Source of the DNA: Sergeia podlipaevii
Lineage: Eukaryota > Euglenozoa > Kinetoplastea > Trypanosomatida > Trypanosomatidae
Assembly (NCBI GenBank): GCA_030849805.1
Contig: JASANZ010001807.1
Coordinates: 1 to 16,686, forward strand
Length of the DNA stretch: 16,686 nt
Direction of reading: 5' to 3'
The notes under the pieces: generated by a model
The model's database searches: none
The model's input: only the letters and a program-made list of their open reading frames with translations
Told to the model about the DNA's origin: nothing
Part shown: one piece after another, positions 7,170 through 16,429 of the stretch
Layout: each line of letters starts with the position of its first letter
Numbering within the stretch: position 1 is the stretch's first letter
Translations under genes and position numbers: made by a program

Positions 7170-7985
7170 ATGCGTGCGCTTCAGCGGCTGTGCATTGGTA
7201 CTTCTAGCACTGTACTGCACAGTGGATTGGCTGGGGCTCAGCTTGCTGCTGCACTGCGGACATCCTCCTCATCCTCAATGACGCCTGATGGTGCTAGTAG
7301 CAGTAGTAGTTGCACTAGCACTCAATCACCCATCCGTCCTCAGGGTCCAAGTGCTAGTAGCAGCAATGGCAACACGATGAAAAGCGAAGAATCGCCACAC
7401 GAACAGGTATTACTGGAGATAGTGAGTCTTCTTAAACACCAACTCCTCATTGGTGAGCTCTTCAAGCTTCTCTCTCCCGGAGCCCGGGCAACTCTTGTGA
7501 AGACCAAGATGCCTCTTGAACATCTTCTTCTGCAATACCCCGATCACTTTAGTGTGTTCCACTCAAAATCAGGGTCGCCCGCTAAGAAGGTGATGGTAGC
7601 GCCACCATCTTTGGTTCCACCTGACGCGCACATCTTACGGCTGCCAGGCGATACGCGGCCGCGGACACTCTCCTCCGTCACGTATGGGGATGACTTTGTG
7701 GATAGTGTATTAACGCTTCGTCAACGCCTTGAGGAAGTGCTTGTGTATATCCCGAACGAATGGACATCGTATCACGAGCTCGGTATCCCCTATGAGGTCA
7801 AATGCAAGTACATGGGCTATCCATCTACAACTCCCAAGGGGTTCTTCACGCAGTATCCTGCCTACTTTGATCTCAAACTACCAGAAAGCGGGCATCAACT
7901 GCATGTGCGGCGCTCTTTGGCTTTACAAGAGAGAATACGTCAAGCTACTGCAAGCGCCTCGCATCCCCAGTCGCGCCAGCCGTAA
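7170..7985 (+). CDS. Probable mitochondrial protein with two winged-helix-like repeats
   Basis: This 271-residue protein has no name I can assign with confidence. It starts at ATG 7170, just after the acceptor. The N-terminus (MRALQRLCIGTSSTVLHSG) is Arg-bearing, hydroxylated and without acidic residues, typical of a mitochondrial presequence. A Ser-rich linker (about 31-75) follows, partly encoded by AGT/AGC repeats. Residues 80-140 and 184-250 look like two copies of one domain: a helix (LLEIVSLL / RLEEVLVYIP), a Leu/Tyr-rich middle, then LEHLLLQYPDHFSVF / PKGFFTQYPAYFDLKL and a short beta hairpin. The same pattern appears once in the preceding RGG protein. The L..FL..YP..F.L signature recalls winged-helix and plant organelle RNA-recognition type domains, so RNA binding in the mitochondrion is a reasonable guess and no more. 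The adjacent placement suggests a shared process with the RGG protein. Confidence 0.7.
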   Translation: MRALQRLCIGTSSTVLHSGLAGAQLAAALRTSSSSSMTPDGASSSSSCTSTQSPIRPQGPSASSSNGNTMKSEESPHEQVLLEIVSLLKHQLLIGELFKLLSPGARATLVKTKMPLEHLLLQYPDHFSVFHSKSGSPAKKVMVAPPSLVPPDAHILRLPGDTRPRTLSSVTYGDDFVDSVLTLRQRLEEVLVYIPNEWTSYHELGIPYEVKCKYMGYPSTTPKGFFTQYPAYFDLKLPESGHQLHVRRSLALQERIRQATASASHPQSRQP

Positions 7986-8370
7986 GATTGATGAGAGGAC
8001 ACACGACGAGATGTGTGATGTGCCCTCTATAGGCGTGTGTGAGTGTGTGCAAGGAGGGCAAATGTGAGCAGCTAGAGTGATGTATTGTGGAGCGTAGGTG
8101 CGTTTGATTCTTTATTATTACTACTATTTGGCGTTGTTGTTGCTGGTGGGTAACTCTGTTTGATATGTAGCCAATCAAATATAATATACATATATATATA
8201 GGCTTTTGCTGGGGCGCGGGAGGGGGAAAGGAAAAAAGAAATAAAATGATCTATATTTTCTGTACTCATGAGGTATTCAAAGCGTTTTCTCCTATCATCT
8301 TTTATAACAATAATAATAATAACATTTTGTTCATCAATGCAATCTTTATTCATTATTTTATGTATCTTAC
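7986..8370 (+). other. Spacer upstream of the THO2-like gene
   Basis: No gene is supported. The stretch has a TG-rich segment near 8028-8050, a TA/CATA repeat at about 8182-8201, a G-rich and A-rich segment at 8210-8245, and a short (AAT)n run near 8308-8322. It is most likely the 3' UTR of the 271-residue protein gene. Confidence 0.6.
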
Positions 8371-8429
8371 CTTTTTTTTTGTGTGTGTGTGTCTGTCTTC
8401 TTCTATCGGTCGTGTTTATTTCCCATTAG
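8371..8429 (+). promoter_or_regulatory. Spliced-leader acceptor for the THO2-like gene
   Basis: The element is a T9 run at 8372-8380, a GT/CT run to 8406 and T-rich sequence up to AG 8428-8429, the first AG after the tract. The mature leader would be only 12 nt (8430-8441) before ATG 8442. The GT dinucleotides interrupt the pyrimidine tract, so splicing may be less efficient than at the neighbours. Confidence 0.55.
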
Positions 8430-8441
8430 GAAAACATATAT

Positions 8442-11400
8442 ATGGCATCCAGCACCGCTGTGGTGGGAGCTAATGCGCAGCAACCGCAGTACTGGTGGAC
8501 ACACCGCACGCTAGATGAGGAGGCGACGCAGCCTGACGTCACTGCCGCCGAGGAGGCCGCCGCATGCCTTGCAGATATCGTCAAGAGAGTAGCTGAGAAA
8601 GCTGCCTCCTGTGCATTACCTTCGATGAACAAGAGAGGGGGAAGCAGCAGCGGCAGCGGCAGCAGCACGGCATCCCTGTATGAGAGCCAAGAAAAGCAGC
8701 AGCTATATGACTCTCTGAGCCTGCGCACGTTTGTGCCAGAGCGTCTGGCTGTCCTTCGCAAGGCTATGGAGCGCACCTGGCAGGAGCGTCGCGCTGAAGA
8801 GCTGGCTACCGATGCGCAGGGCTCTAGCAAGAATCTCAATGGTAGCGTTACCTCCTCCATGCCATCGTCCGGAGAAGCAATAGATGACCGTGCGCGGCAG
8901 CAGCTACAAGCCTTGGAGAGGCAGATTTACATGTCAGCCTTGAAAGCAGTGTTGCAGGGTATCTCACAAGGTCTCGCCGAGCGCGGGACAGCAATAGCAA
9001 CAGCCGCAGGAAAATTTCACGATGAAGTGCTGAGCGATCTTCTTGGTTGTCTCACAGATTGTTTCCTGCTTGATGTGTGCGGTCTTCGGTCGCCCCCAGC
9101 CACCGCCACTTCCGTATGGCACGGAGGGCTCATCCACGCTTTGTGTGCACCACAGAGCGGCTCAGAAGAAACCACTCAGAAGCAACTCACAAAGACAGAG
9201 GTAGGCGCACGATATGCAACAGGGCAGTGCGTGCTCTACGTACATCAGCTCCTCAAGGATGAACTACATATGAGCTCTGTTGAGCGAGTACAGATATTAC
9301 CAGAGCTCGGCGCTGCAGCAGAATCACAGCTCGCGGCGATGGTGACGCACTTTGGGACGGAGGCTTCCCGTTTGATCTCCAGCCCCGCTGCCACTAATGT
9401 CATGTTAACGTCAAAGTCCAAGGCGAAGTCAAGTGGCAGCAGAGGAAAGAAGGGGGTCGCTGAGGCAGATGCCAACACTTCTGAGGCTCAGCAGCAGCAG
9501 CAGCGCCACCATGCGGATGTATGTGTCGAATATATAAGCAGTTGTGCCGAGCTTATGCAGCTCCTTGTCGACGGGCTGCTTCACACCAATGAGGTGGCTG
9601 TATGCTGCAGCAATACCAGCAGTAGCGGCGGTTGGGGTGGCGCTAACAGCCCCTACGGTCTTTGTGTCTCCCTGCTTGTTCGCACTGCTTCGCTGCGAGG
9701 TGCCGACTGGCTGTGTGGATTGCTGGAGGGTTGGCTCCACGCGTGCCACAATGTAGCCGATCAAGCGCAGTGCGTTCTTCATGGCAAGGGAGGAGCCGCT
9801 GTTGCTGCTGCGTCGCTGCAGCTGCTGGCAGAGTCGATGAAGAGACTCCGCCTCCACGCCATGCGGGTAATGTTCGTGCTGCATCAAGGTCCGGAGACGA
9901 GCATCACCGCCGCTGCATACACCCGCGTGCTTGCCGATTGCTTCTTTGCAACGGATGCAGGAGCTATCGGCTCTCGGCACCATCACCTCACACTGCGCGG
10001 CAGGCTCAAAGCATGCATGCGCCAGCTTCGTGTCTTGTACGAAGACACCTCTGCGGAACAGCGCACGTGTGGCAGTCGACGCGGTGTTGGCGCGACGCTG
10101 GCCTTCTCTGACGCATGCGCGGCGAGGCTATCGGCTGTGCTTACGAACATCAAGAAGTCCCACACTGTGGCCTCAGCAACTATCTCTGCGATCAACAACG
10201 CTACTACGGCTCCTCCCGTCTTGGGAAGCCGGCTGCCGGCCGCGAACGGCGAAGATGACGACGACGCCACCGTGCTTGGTCACTCGTTGCTCCAGCAGCC
10301 GGCCAGTACTCTCCAAGACGCACTGGCGTGGCTGTTGCCGGTAACACGTATCACTTGTGACGTGAATGCAATCGTGGCACTTAACAGTCATAACAACAGT
10401 GAGGAACGAGCAGCCGCATTTGAAGAAGGGCCAATGGCTCTAGATGGGGTGGCCACGATCTTCTTCCCACAGTACTACGCCTTCTTTACCACGTTGGAAA
10501 CGTCCTTGCACCGCATTCTCGAGGAGGCACAAAGTTCAGTGGCAGTCCCCAGCATCTCCAGTGCTTCAGCATGGCGTGAGCTTCTCGAAGACTTTCTTTC
10601 CGCAACTTTGGACGACGCATGCGTCACCGCGGCGCGCGAGGCTCAGGAAGTGGCCACGAGCGAGCTGCTCATGTTTTATGCCTTTGTCTGCAGCCCACAG
10701 CCTCTCTATCCTGAGGCCGCGCTCAGTCTAGTACGTGGTGCCATTCATCGCTTCTTCGCACTCGAACCACGCAGCCGCACCACCGCGACTACGCCAGGAC
10801 AAAAACAAGAGCAAGAAGATATAGAGGACGCACATGGTGAAGAAAGAGGACATGACGAGAGCACGAGCGGCTGCAGCACCATGCTAGAGTACATGCACAC
10901 TCTCATTGTCAAACAACACCGCAAAGGCACTTGTGCCTTCTTTCTGCCGCTGATGCGTGCCATTGGTGTTGATGGGTATGCAGCGAAGGACTATGACAGT
11001 CTAAGCTGCGCACTTGGCTACCCCGCCTCAGTGGAGGTTGCCTATCTTCTTGAGCTCTCTCGCGCATACTTTGCCCGTCAGCAGCAGCGCATCGCTCTAA
11101 ACGCGAACAACGACGCACTGGCCTTTTTGCATCGTCTTGTGTTTGCGCATCTTCAGAGCAGTGCCAGTGGCAGAGGAGGCGCAGAAGCAACAGAGAAGGA
11201 GGAGGAGCGGGAGGCAGAGGAAACAGAGAAGAAAAATGGCGCCAAGAGCGACGGCGTGAAGGCCTCGTACGAGGTCGGCCTGTTCGTTGAGATCATTGCG
11301 GAGTGTGGACTGGCGCTTGCAGGACGCATTAACGGTGTGGCCGCCATTACGAACGTCCCTGCAGCCACGTCAATCACTGCCATCAACATTGATGCTGCTG

Positions 11401-13331
11401 TCGCGCTATTTGTCAGCGTCATGCGGTTATGTATCTCAGTTTCCTTCTGGGACGCCGCTGCTCGTCAGGCTCTACAGGGCATGATTGCCAAGCGTCTGTC
11501 AGATGTTGTGGCCAGGATAAGCCAGAACAAGGTGTTGAAGGTGGACAGGAGCAGCATGGAAGGTGCAGAGGCGGCAGCGGTGCTATTGACAGTGGATGAG
11601 CTGCCGGCTGCGTACATGTATAGAGAACTGCACAGCAGCAACACCACCGTGGCGGTAGAAAAGAAGGAAAAGAAAACGGCAGCTTCAGCCACACCACGTG
11701 CCTGGGAGAAGCTTTTCTGGTCGATTGACTACGAAGACCTCGATGGTGTCCACCCGAACACGTGTGCGAAGGCGCTTCTGCGTGCTTGCAACGTTAAGTA
11801 CACACGCCATATTCCCACCAAGACAATCTTGGGCCGCAAGTCTGCATTGGAGGCTCACGCGCAGCGCCGGGTCAAGGAGGGCGTTGTGGAAGCCACTCAG
11901 ACGAAGCTGCGTGACGCGGTAGCGGCAGATATGGCGGTGGTGCTGGAGCAACATCTCCATAGTGAGAGGGAGAAGGTTGTCGCAGCTGCGGCGGCGGCGG
12001 CGGAGACGGAGCGCAAACGCAAGGAGGAAGAAGAAGCAGAAAGGAAGCGAAAAGGGGCGGAGCAAGAGGCATCTGGCGAGAAGCTGGATGGAGCTGGGGG
12101 AAGGCACGAAGATGGCAACGAAGAGGATCACAAAGCTGTCACTGAGGGAGCTGCTGATGCAGCAAACCCCTTATCTCCCGCGGTGGATGCTCCCGCGGAG
12201 TTTCAGGTCAGCGCGAAGACCCCCGATGTTGCCCCCACTGCTGTGAGCGTGCCCCTGGCAGCAGCAGCAGCCACACCGGCGCTACCACCCCTTCTAACGA
12301 ACTCCGCGCTGAGAGACTACGTTCAGCACGTTCACACTCACCTGCTTAAGCGTGCACTGCTGTCTCCTGTTGACGCTGCGTGCGCCGGCGTGGCTACTCG
12401 AGAGATGGTGCAAGCCTCACGTGCCTACGTCGAGCCTCGTGCACTGCTGGACTTCTTGTTGCGTCTAACATACCGCCTCACTGCTAGATTAGCCCTCTCT
12501 ACACGGCACGAGTGCGTTTCTCTTTCAATTTTTCTTCATCTTCTCCTCACCGACATTGTTCTTCCATACAAGATGGAGTTCCTTGCGGAGGAGCCTGGAG
12601 AGTGGCGTAAGACGCTGCCAGGCACCGAGAGAGACGCCGTAGCGCTCCTCAAATGTGCCATTGGTGATGTGCTCACTGCCATCAAGGCACTGCTGAAGCG
12701 TGCCACATTTCTTGGAGACTGGGGGGCTTACATCATCACACATCACGCCGCCCGCGTGCTACGACTCGTTTCGACACACAACGATGCGTTTATGGCTGCG
12801 GTGGAGCAGCGCAGAGGTGCACTGAGGAGAGCCAACATTATCTCACCAGGGTTTCAGCTTCTCGTCTCGGTGGATCGGCCGCTGGTGGCGGGTATGACCG
12901 CGCCTGCGCCGGACGTGGCGTTTTTGTTTACGAAAAACCCCCCGCCACTGCCACCGGTGCTCGCCTCGAGCCCGACAAGTGCGCGTACCGCTGGTGCGGA
13001 TGTACAGAGGGGCAGATCTGCCGCTGCGGCTATGACGACTAGTGCTACTTCCACGAAGGACTCTACGAGGAGAAGGAGGAGGTCCAGTTCGCGTGGCGGA
13101 CGTCGTGAGAGAGAGCGGAGGGACAGGGAAAGAGTGCGAGAGAGAGATGGGGACCGCATGGACGGAGACAAGGCAAGCTGGAGGAATGAAAGGAGAAGCC
13201 GCAAGCGAGTGCGATCGCCAGAGAGGCAGCAGGCCTTGTCCCGTCAAGGAGGAGGTGGTGATGCGCCACCTTTGAAGCAAAGGTCACGTGCTGGCAGGCA
13301 CTCACGTGGCGGAAGGAACCGACGTCGTTAA
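8442..13331 (+). CDS. Large nuclear-type protein, putative divergent THO2/THOC2 (THO complex scaffold)
   Basis: This 1629-residue protein starts at ATG 8442, 12 nt after the acceptor. Residues 1-1080 are mostly alpha-helical in character, interrupted by Gln, Ser and acidic low-complexity insertions (near 355 and 788-812). The family call rests on the C-terminal third. Residues 1087-1100 (AWEKLFWSIDYEDL) resemble the FW-L--YDL block of THO2. A charged Lys/Glu coiled coil (about 1170-1215) follows, as in THO2. Residues 1300-1455 (LLKRALLSPVDA at 1301-1312, then LLRLTYRLTARLA and repeated helices) match the order and pattern of the Tho2 C-terminal domain, whose human version has LFPR..FT..DA. 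The tail, about 1541-1629, is Arg/Ser/Glu/Asp-rich, as in THOC2. THO2 scaffolds the THO complex, which couples transcription to mRNA packaging and export with Sub2/UAP56. Length fits the family. Another helical-repeat RNA-processing protein is the alternative. Confidence 0.55.
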   Translation: MASSTAVVGANAQQPQYWWTHRTLDEEATQPDVTAAEEAAACLADIVKRVAEKAASCALPSMNKRGGSSSGSGSSTASLYESQEKQQLYDSLSLRTFVPERLAVLRKAMERTWQERRAEELATDAQGSSKNLNGSVTSSMPSSGEAIDDRARQQLQALERQIYMSALKAVLQGISQGLAERGTAIATAAGKFHDEVLSDLLGCLTDCFLLDVCGLRSPPATATSVWHGGLIHALCAPQSGSEETTQKQLTKTEVGARYATGQCVLYVHQLLKDELHMSSVERVQILPELGAAAESQLAAMVTHFGTEASRLISSPAATNVMLTSKSKAKSSGSRGKKGVAEADANTSEAQQQQQRHHADVCVEYISSCAELMQLLVDGLLHTNEVAVCCSNTSSSGGWGGANSPYGLCVSLLVRTASLRGADWLCGLLEGWLHACHNVADQAQCVLHGKGGAAVAAASLQLLAESMKRLRLHAMRVMFVLHQGPETSITAAAYTRVLADCFFATDAGAIGSRHHHLTLRGRLKACMRQLRVLYEDTSAEQRTCGSRRGVGATLAFSDACAARLSAVLTNIKKSHTVASATISAINNATTAPPVLGSRLPAANGEDDDDATVLGHSLLQQPASTLQDALAWLLPVTRITCDVNAIVALNSHNNSEERAAAFEEGPMALDGVATIFFPQYYAFFTTLETSLHRILEEAQSSVAVPSISSASAWRELLEDFLSATLDDACVTAAREAQEVATSELLMFYAFVCSPQPLYPEAALSLVRGAIHRFFALEPRSRTTATTPGQKQEQEDIEDAHGEERGHDESTSGCSTMLEYMHTLIVKQHRKGTCAFFLPLMRAIGVDGYAAKDYDSLSCALGYPASVEVAYLLELSRAYFARQQQRIALNANNDALAFLHRLVFAHLQSSASGRGGAEATEKEEEREAEETEKKNGAKSDGVKASYEVGLFVEIIAECGLALAGRINGVAAITNVPAATSITAINIDAAVALFVSVMRLCISVSFWDAAARQALQGMIAKRLSDVVARISQNKVLKVDRSSMEGAEAAAVLLTVDELPAAYMYRELHSSNTTVAVEKKEKKTAASATPRAWEKLFWSIDYEDLDGVHPNTCAKALLRACNVKYTRHIPTKTILGRKSALEAHAQRRVKEGVVEATQTKLRDAVAADMAVVLEQHLHSEREKVVAAAAAAAETERKRKEEEEAERKRKGAEQEASGEKLDGAGGRHEDGNEEDHKAVTEGAADAANPLSPAVDAPAEFQVSAKTPDVAPTAVSVPLAAAAATPALPPLLTNSALRDYVQHVHTHLLKRALLSPVDAACAGVATREMVQASRAYVEPRALLDFLLRLTYRLTARLALSTRHECVSLSIFLHLLLTDIVLPYKMEFLAEEPGEWRKTLPGTERDAVALLKCAIGDVLTAIKALLKRATFLGDWGAYIITHHAARVLRLVSTHNDAFMAAVEQRRGALRRANIISPGFQLLVSVDRPLVAGMTAPAPDVAFLFTKNPPPLPPVLASSPTSARTAGADVQRGRSAAAAMTTSATSTKDSTRRRRRSSSRGGRRERERRDRERVRERDGDRMDGDKASWRNERRSRKRVRSPERQQALSRQGGGGDAPPLKQRSRAGRHSRGGRNRRR
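11959..12088 (+). repeat. Ala run and Lys/Glu/Arg-rich coiled-coil coding segment
   Basis: GCG/GCT repeats at about 11981-12002 encode an alanine run. Purine-rich codons to about 12088 then encode Glu/Lys/Arg heptad-like sequence (residues about 1173-1215 of the THO2-like protein). The segment lies between the two blocks that resemble the THO2 family, where that family also has a charged coiled coil. Confidence 0.55.
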
Positions 13332-13346
13332 GCAGACACTGCCTTA

Positions 13347-13363
13347 TCTCTCTCTCTCTCTCT
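13347..13363 (+). repeat. (TC)n microsatellite just after the THO2-like stop codon
   Basis: About eight TC units lie 16 bases after the TAA of the upstream gene. The array is pyrimidine-rich but has no nearby AG followed by a gene, so it is probably not the acceptor of PDH E1 beta. Confidence 0.85.
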
Positions 13364-13508
13364 GGGAAGACGGAGGAGGGGAGCCGTTTTTGCCTTGGAC
13401 TATTTTATCGCCTAAACATTCTCATAACTTTGTACTATGAGCAGAGAATAGACAGAGAAGAGGAAGATAATATTGAAACTCCCGACAGGGAGAATATTTT
13501 GGTGGCCA

Positions 13509-13547
13509 TGTGTCGTGTCGTGTTGTGTCGTGTTGTGTGTGTGTGTG
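13509..13547 (+). repeat. Imperfect TGTCG/TGTTG pentamer array passing into (GT)n
   Basis: Alternating TGTCG and TGTTG pentamers occur in tandem and then run into pure GT dinucleotides. This looks like a GT microsatellite that gained point changes and re-expanded as a pentamer. Confidence 0.8.
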
Positions 13548-13755
13548 AGCCAGTACTGAGATTACCCCTGGATCTATGATTTGTCAGCATAAATAAATAT
13601 ATATGTCCCTCTTGGCGTACGCGTGTATATTCGTACGTTGCGCAGCATGAGCGCAAAGAACGGAGTGGCGTCTTCATGATTCTCTGTTTTGCCATTTATG
13701 TGCCACATCTATTTTGTCTTTTGTGGTGAGTGTCTTTATCTTTAGCTATTTATAT

Positions 13756-13823
13756 CTTTTGTATTTTCTCTTTTTGCTTGCATTCACCCATTTTATTTTC
13801 TATATATAACTTATTCGATATAG
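13756..13823 (+). promoter_or_regulatory. Spliced-leader acceptor for PDH E1 beta
   Basis: A T/C-rich tract at 13756-13800 is followed by its first AG at 13822-13823. The resulting leader of 119 nt has no ATG before 13943. Confidence 0.55.
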
Positions 13824-13942
13824 GATTTAACAAGTATCGTATCTAATTCAAAACTAGCATACCTCTCTACATATAGCAGCATCAGGCATCTGACTGTATT
13901 GTCGTGTTTCTTTATCACTGTCAACTACCGTCTCTGATAATC

Positions 13943-14992
13943 ATGCGTCGCTTTGCTCCTTCTGCGTTCCTCGCCGCCACCGGCGTCGCCTCCCGCGCGG
14001 CCACCACCAACATGACCGTTCGTGATGCCCTCAACTCCGCTCTCGATGAGGAGCTCGCCCGTGACCCCAAGGTCTTTGTTCTCGGCGAGGAGGTTGGCCA
14101 GTACCAGGGTGCGTACAAGGTGACCAAGGGTCTTCTTGATAAGTATGGCCAGGACCGCATCATCGATACCCCCATTACGGAACACGGTTTTGCTGGTATG
14201 GCCGTTGGTGCTGCCCTCAGCGGCATGCGTCCCGTCTGCGAGTTCATGACCTTCAACTTTGCTCTCCAGGCTATCGACCAGATCGTGAACTCCGCCGCTA
14301 AGGGCCTCTACATGTCCGGTGGCAACATGAAGGCCCCAGTTGTCTTCCGCGGCCCTAACGGCGCCTCCGCCGGCGTCGGTGCCCAGCACAGCCAGTGCTT
14401 TGCCTCCTGGTACGGCTCCGTGCCCGGCCTCAAGGTCTTTGCCCCCTACAACAGTGAGGATGCCCGCGGTATGCTGAAGGCCGCCATTCGTGACGGAAAC
14501 CCCATCGTGGTACTTGAGCACGAGCTCCTCTACGGTGAGAGCTTCCCCGTCAGCGACGCCGCCATGGACAAGGACTTCGTCATCCCCTTCGGTAAGGCCA
14601 AGATTGAGCGCGAGGGCAAGGACATCACCCTTGTGGGCTTCTCCCGCGGTGTGGAGCTGTGCCTCAAGGCCGCCGACAAGTTAGCTGCCGAGGGCGTTCA
14701 GGCTGAGGTCATCAACCTCCGCAGCATCCGCCCCCTCGACCGCAAGACTATCTTCAACTCCATCAAGAAGACCCACCGCTGCGTCACTGTTGATGAAAGC
14801 TTCCCTTTCTGCAATATCGGTGCGGAGATCTGTGCGTGCGTGATGGAGAGCGACACCTTCGACTACCTCGATGCCCCCATCGAGCGCGTCTCCTGTGCTG
14901 ACTGCCCTACTCCCTACTCCAAAGAGCTTGAGACTGCTTCTCAGCCCCAGGTGTCTGACGTGCTTGCTGCCGCCAAGCGTGTCCTTAGCTAA
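13943..14992 (+). CDS. PDHB: Pyruvate dehydrogenase E1 component, beta subunit, mitochondrial
   Basis: This 349-residue protein is close to the usual length of the family. With the alpha subunit it forms the thiamine-diphosphate E1 that decarboxylates pyruvate and acetylates the lipoyl arm of E2 in the mitochondrial matrix. ATG 13943 is the first ATG after the acceptor. The N-terminus [19 protein letters not shown] is a mitochondrial presequence. Landmarks: [14 protein letters not shown] (48-61); [11 protein letters not shown] (75-85), with Glu80 in the position of the cofactor-contacting glutamate; [18 protein letters not shown] (96-113); [17 protein letters not shown] (135-151), with the active-site His149; and a C-terminal transketolase-like domain from about 225 containing NLRSIRPLD. 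No key residue is missing. Codon choice is strongly biased to C-ending codons (GCC, GGC, CTC, AAC, AAG), unlike the mixed usage of the upstream genes, which suggests high expression. Confidence 0.97.
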   Translation: MRRFAPSAFLAATGVASRAATTNMTVRDALNSALDEELARDPKVFVLGEEVGQYQGAYKVTKGLLDKYGQDRIIDTPITEHGFAGMAVGAALSGMRPVCEFMTFNFALQAIDQIVNSAAKGLYMSGGNMKAPVVFRGPNGASAGVGAQHSQCFASWYGSVPGLKVFAPYNSEDARGMLKAAIRDGNPIVVLEHELLYGESFPVSDAAMDKDFVIPFGKAKIEREGKDITLVGFSRGVELCLKAADKLAAEGVQAEVINLRSIRPLDRKTIFNSIKKTHRCVTVDESFPFCNIGAEICACVMESDTFDYLDAPIERVSCADCPTPYSKELETASQPQVSDVLAAAKRVLS

Positions 14993-15622
14993 GACGATGG
15001 AGGAATAAACTCCCGAAATCTTAACATCACGAGGGTGCGACATATATAAAGAAAGTAAAGGGAGCATGCAGCATAGACTAGTTGTCCCTTGCACACATCT
15101 CTATTTTAAAAAGGTTTTTTCTTTTCCTTTCTTTGTAAAGGAAAAAAAATATTTATTTGGTGAGAAGTTATATTGTTTGCCATTGGGCCACGCGTGTGCG
15201 CAGTATCTAAATGCAATACGACGCCAAGAAAACAAGAATGGGAGAAGAGAAGACAGCATTAAGGGACAGCAACTGCGACACCACGCAAGAGTCAAGGAAA
15301 ATACTGGCGAAGCACATGAGTGAATAGTGATATGCGTTCTCTCCCCTTTTTTTGAAGAAAAGGAAATCCAGGCAGAGGGAATTCTTTATATTGATGGTTG
15401 TTAACAAAGAAGAGAAAATAAGGAAGGGATATCACAAAAGGCAAAACAGAAACAGAAACAATGTGGTGGGGCTTCCTTCTTATTTGAGGCAGGAAGTAGG
15501 GGAGAGGAATATAGGAATATTGTTCTCTCCATACATACCATTGTTGCTGTTTGTTTGTGTGTATGTTTTTTCCTTAATTTTTCTCCTTTGTGTCTGTTTT
15601 TTTTTTCTCTCTTCTCTTCCAT

Positions 15623-15645
15623 TATATATATATATATATATATAT
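15623..15645 (+). repeat. (TA)n microsatellite
   Basis: About eleven TA units follow a pyrimidine-rich stretch in the spacer downstream of PDH E1 beta. Confidence 0.9.
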
Positions 15646-16411
15646 TGTGTGTGAACATATATGGGTGAGACAAACTTGGTTTCAGCGCCGCTTGCTCTCA
15701 CACTCCCCTAAAGGATAGTATGAACTTTCACCAATCACGTGATGGTTCTCTTTGCTTGTTTTCTTTCTTTCTTTCTCTCTCTTTCTTTTCCTTTTTGTTC
15801 TTTTTCTCTCCCTTTTTTTTTCTGACAGTCGCGTAACTATTTTTTTTCGCACAATGGAAAAAGAAAAAACAGAGAAGGTGTTGCTTTGCCGTGTATGTGT
15901 GTTTGTGTGTGCTTTATGGCACTCATGGAAAACCTGCATATATAATTACCGCTGTGTGACTTTGCAAAAGGACAAAAAAAAAGTGGGAAGCAAGTGACGA
16001 TATTAGAGCAGATCAAGTACGTTCTGTATTTACACCACAGTCTTCTTAGCAGCGTACGCAGAGACGGAAAAGGGCGAGAGGTGATAGCAGCATTCTTCTT
16101 CTTCTTCTTTTTTTCTTTCTGTGATTGGTGAGTAGCTTTGTGAGAAAAATATATGTATGTTTACATCTACATTTAGGCGACAGATTTATTACTATTACCG
16201 CTTATTTATTCATTTTGATTTTATTTTATTTTTTTGTAACGTAGCATGGTACGTGCGTTCACATATTTATTGCCTCTTATACGCAAAGGAGAAGAAAGAG
16301 AAAGAATAAATTCAAAATGAAAAGAAAAGGTCAAGGCGCGCAGTTCAAAGATACTCACATACTCAGATAAGCATTGGAGGGGGGAAGAGATATCAGATGC
16401 CTATGCATGAA

Positions 16412-16429
16412 TGTGTGTGTGTGTGTGTG
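16412..16429 (+). repeat. (GT)9 microsatellite
   Basis: A GT dinucleotide array in the terminal spacer, followed by a G-rich segment. Confidence 0.9.

Larger units (their letters stand above)
13332..13755 (+). other. Spacer and 3' UTR of the THO2-like gene
   Basis: No gene is supported. The stretch includes a (TC)n array at 13347-13363, directly after the stop, and an imperfect TGTCG/TGTTG array at 13509-13547 that decays into GT dinucleotides. Confidence 0.6.

Noticed and set aside
9429..9986. Antisense and alternate-frame open frames within the THO2-like gene, for example 185 codons on the minus strand
   Set aside because: They lie entirely inside a long well-supported coding frame, have Ser/Cys/Arg/His-rich random-looking composition and lack splice signals.
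13904..13942. Thirteen-residue extension of PDH E1 beta
   Set aside because: It begins at GTG, and trypanosomatid nuclear genes start at ATG. ATG 13943 gives the family-typical MRRF presequence.
13925..14521. Antisense open frame of 198 codons opposite PDH E1 beta
   Set aside because: It is a shadow of the strongly biased PDH coding sequence, in which antisense stops are rare. It has no acceptor tract on its own strand and no recognisable protein features.
15400..15997. Lys/Arg-rich and Phe-rich frames on both strands downstream of PDH E1 beta
   Set aside because: They are products of purine/pyrimidine tracts and microsatellites, with no conserved-looking segment.
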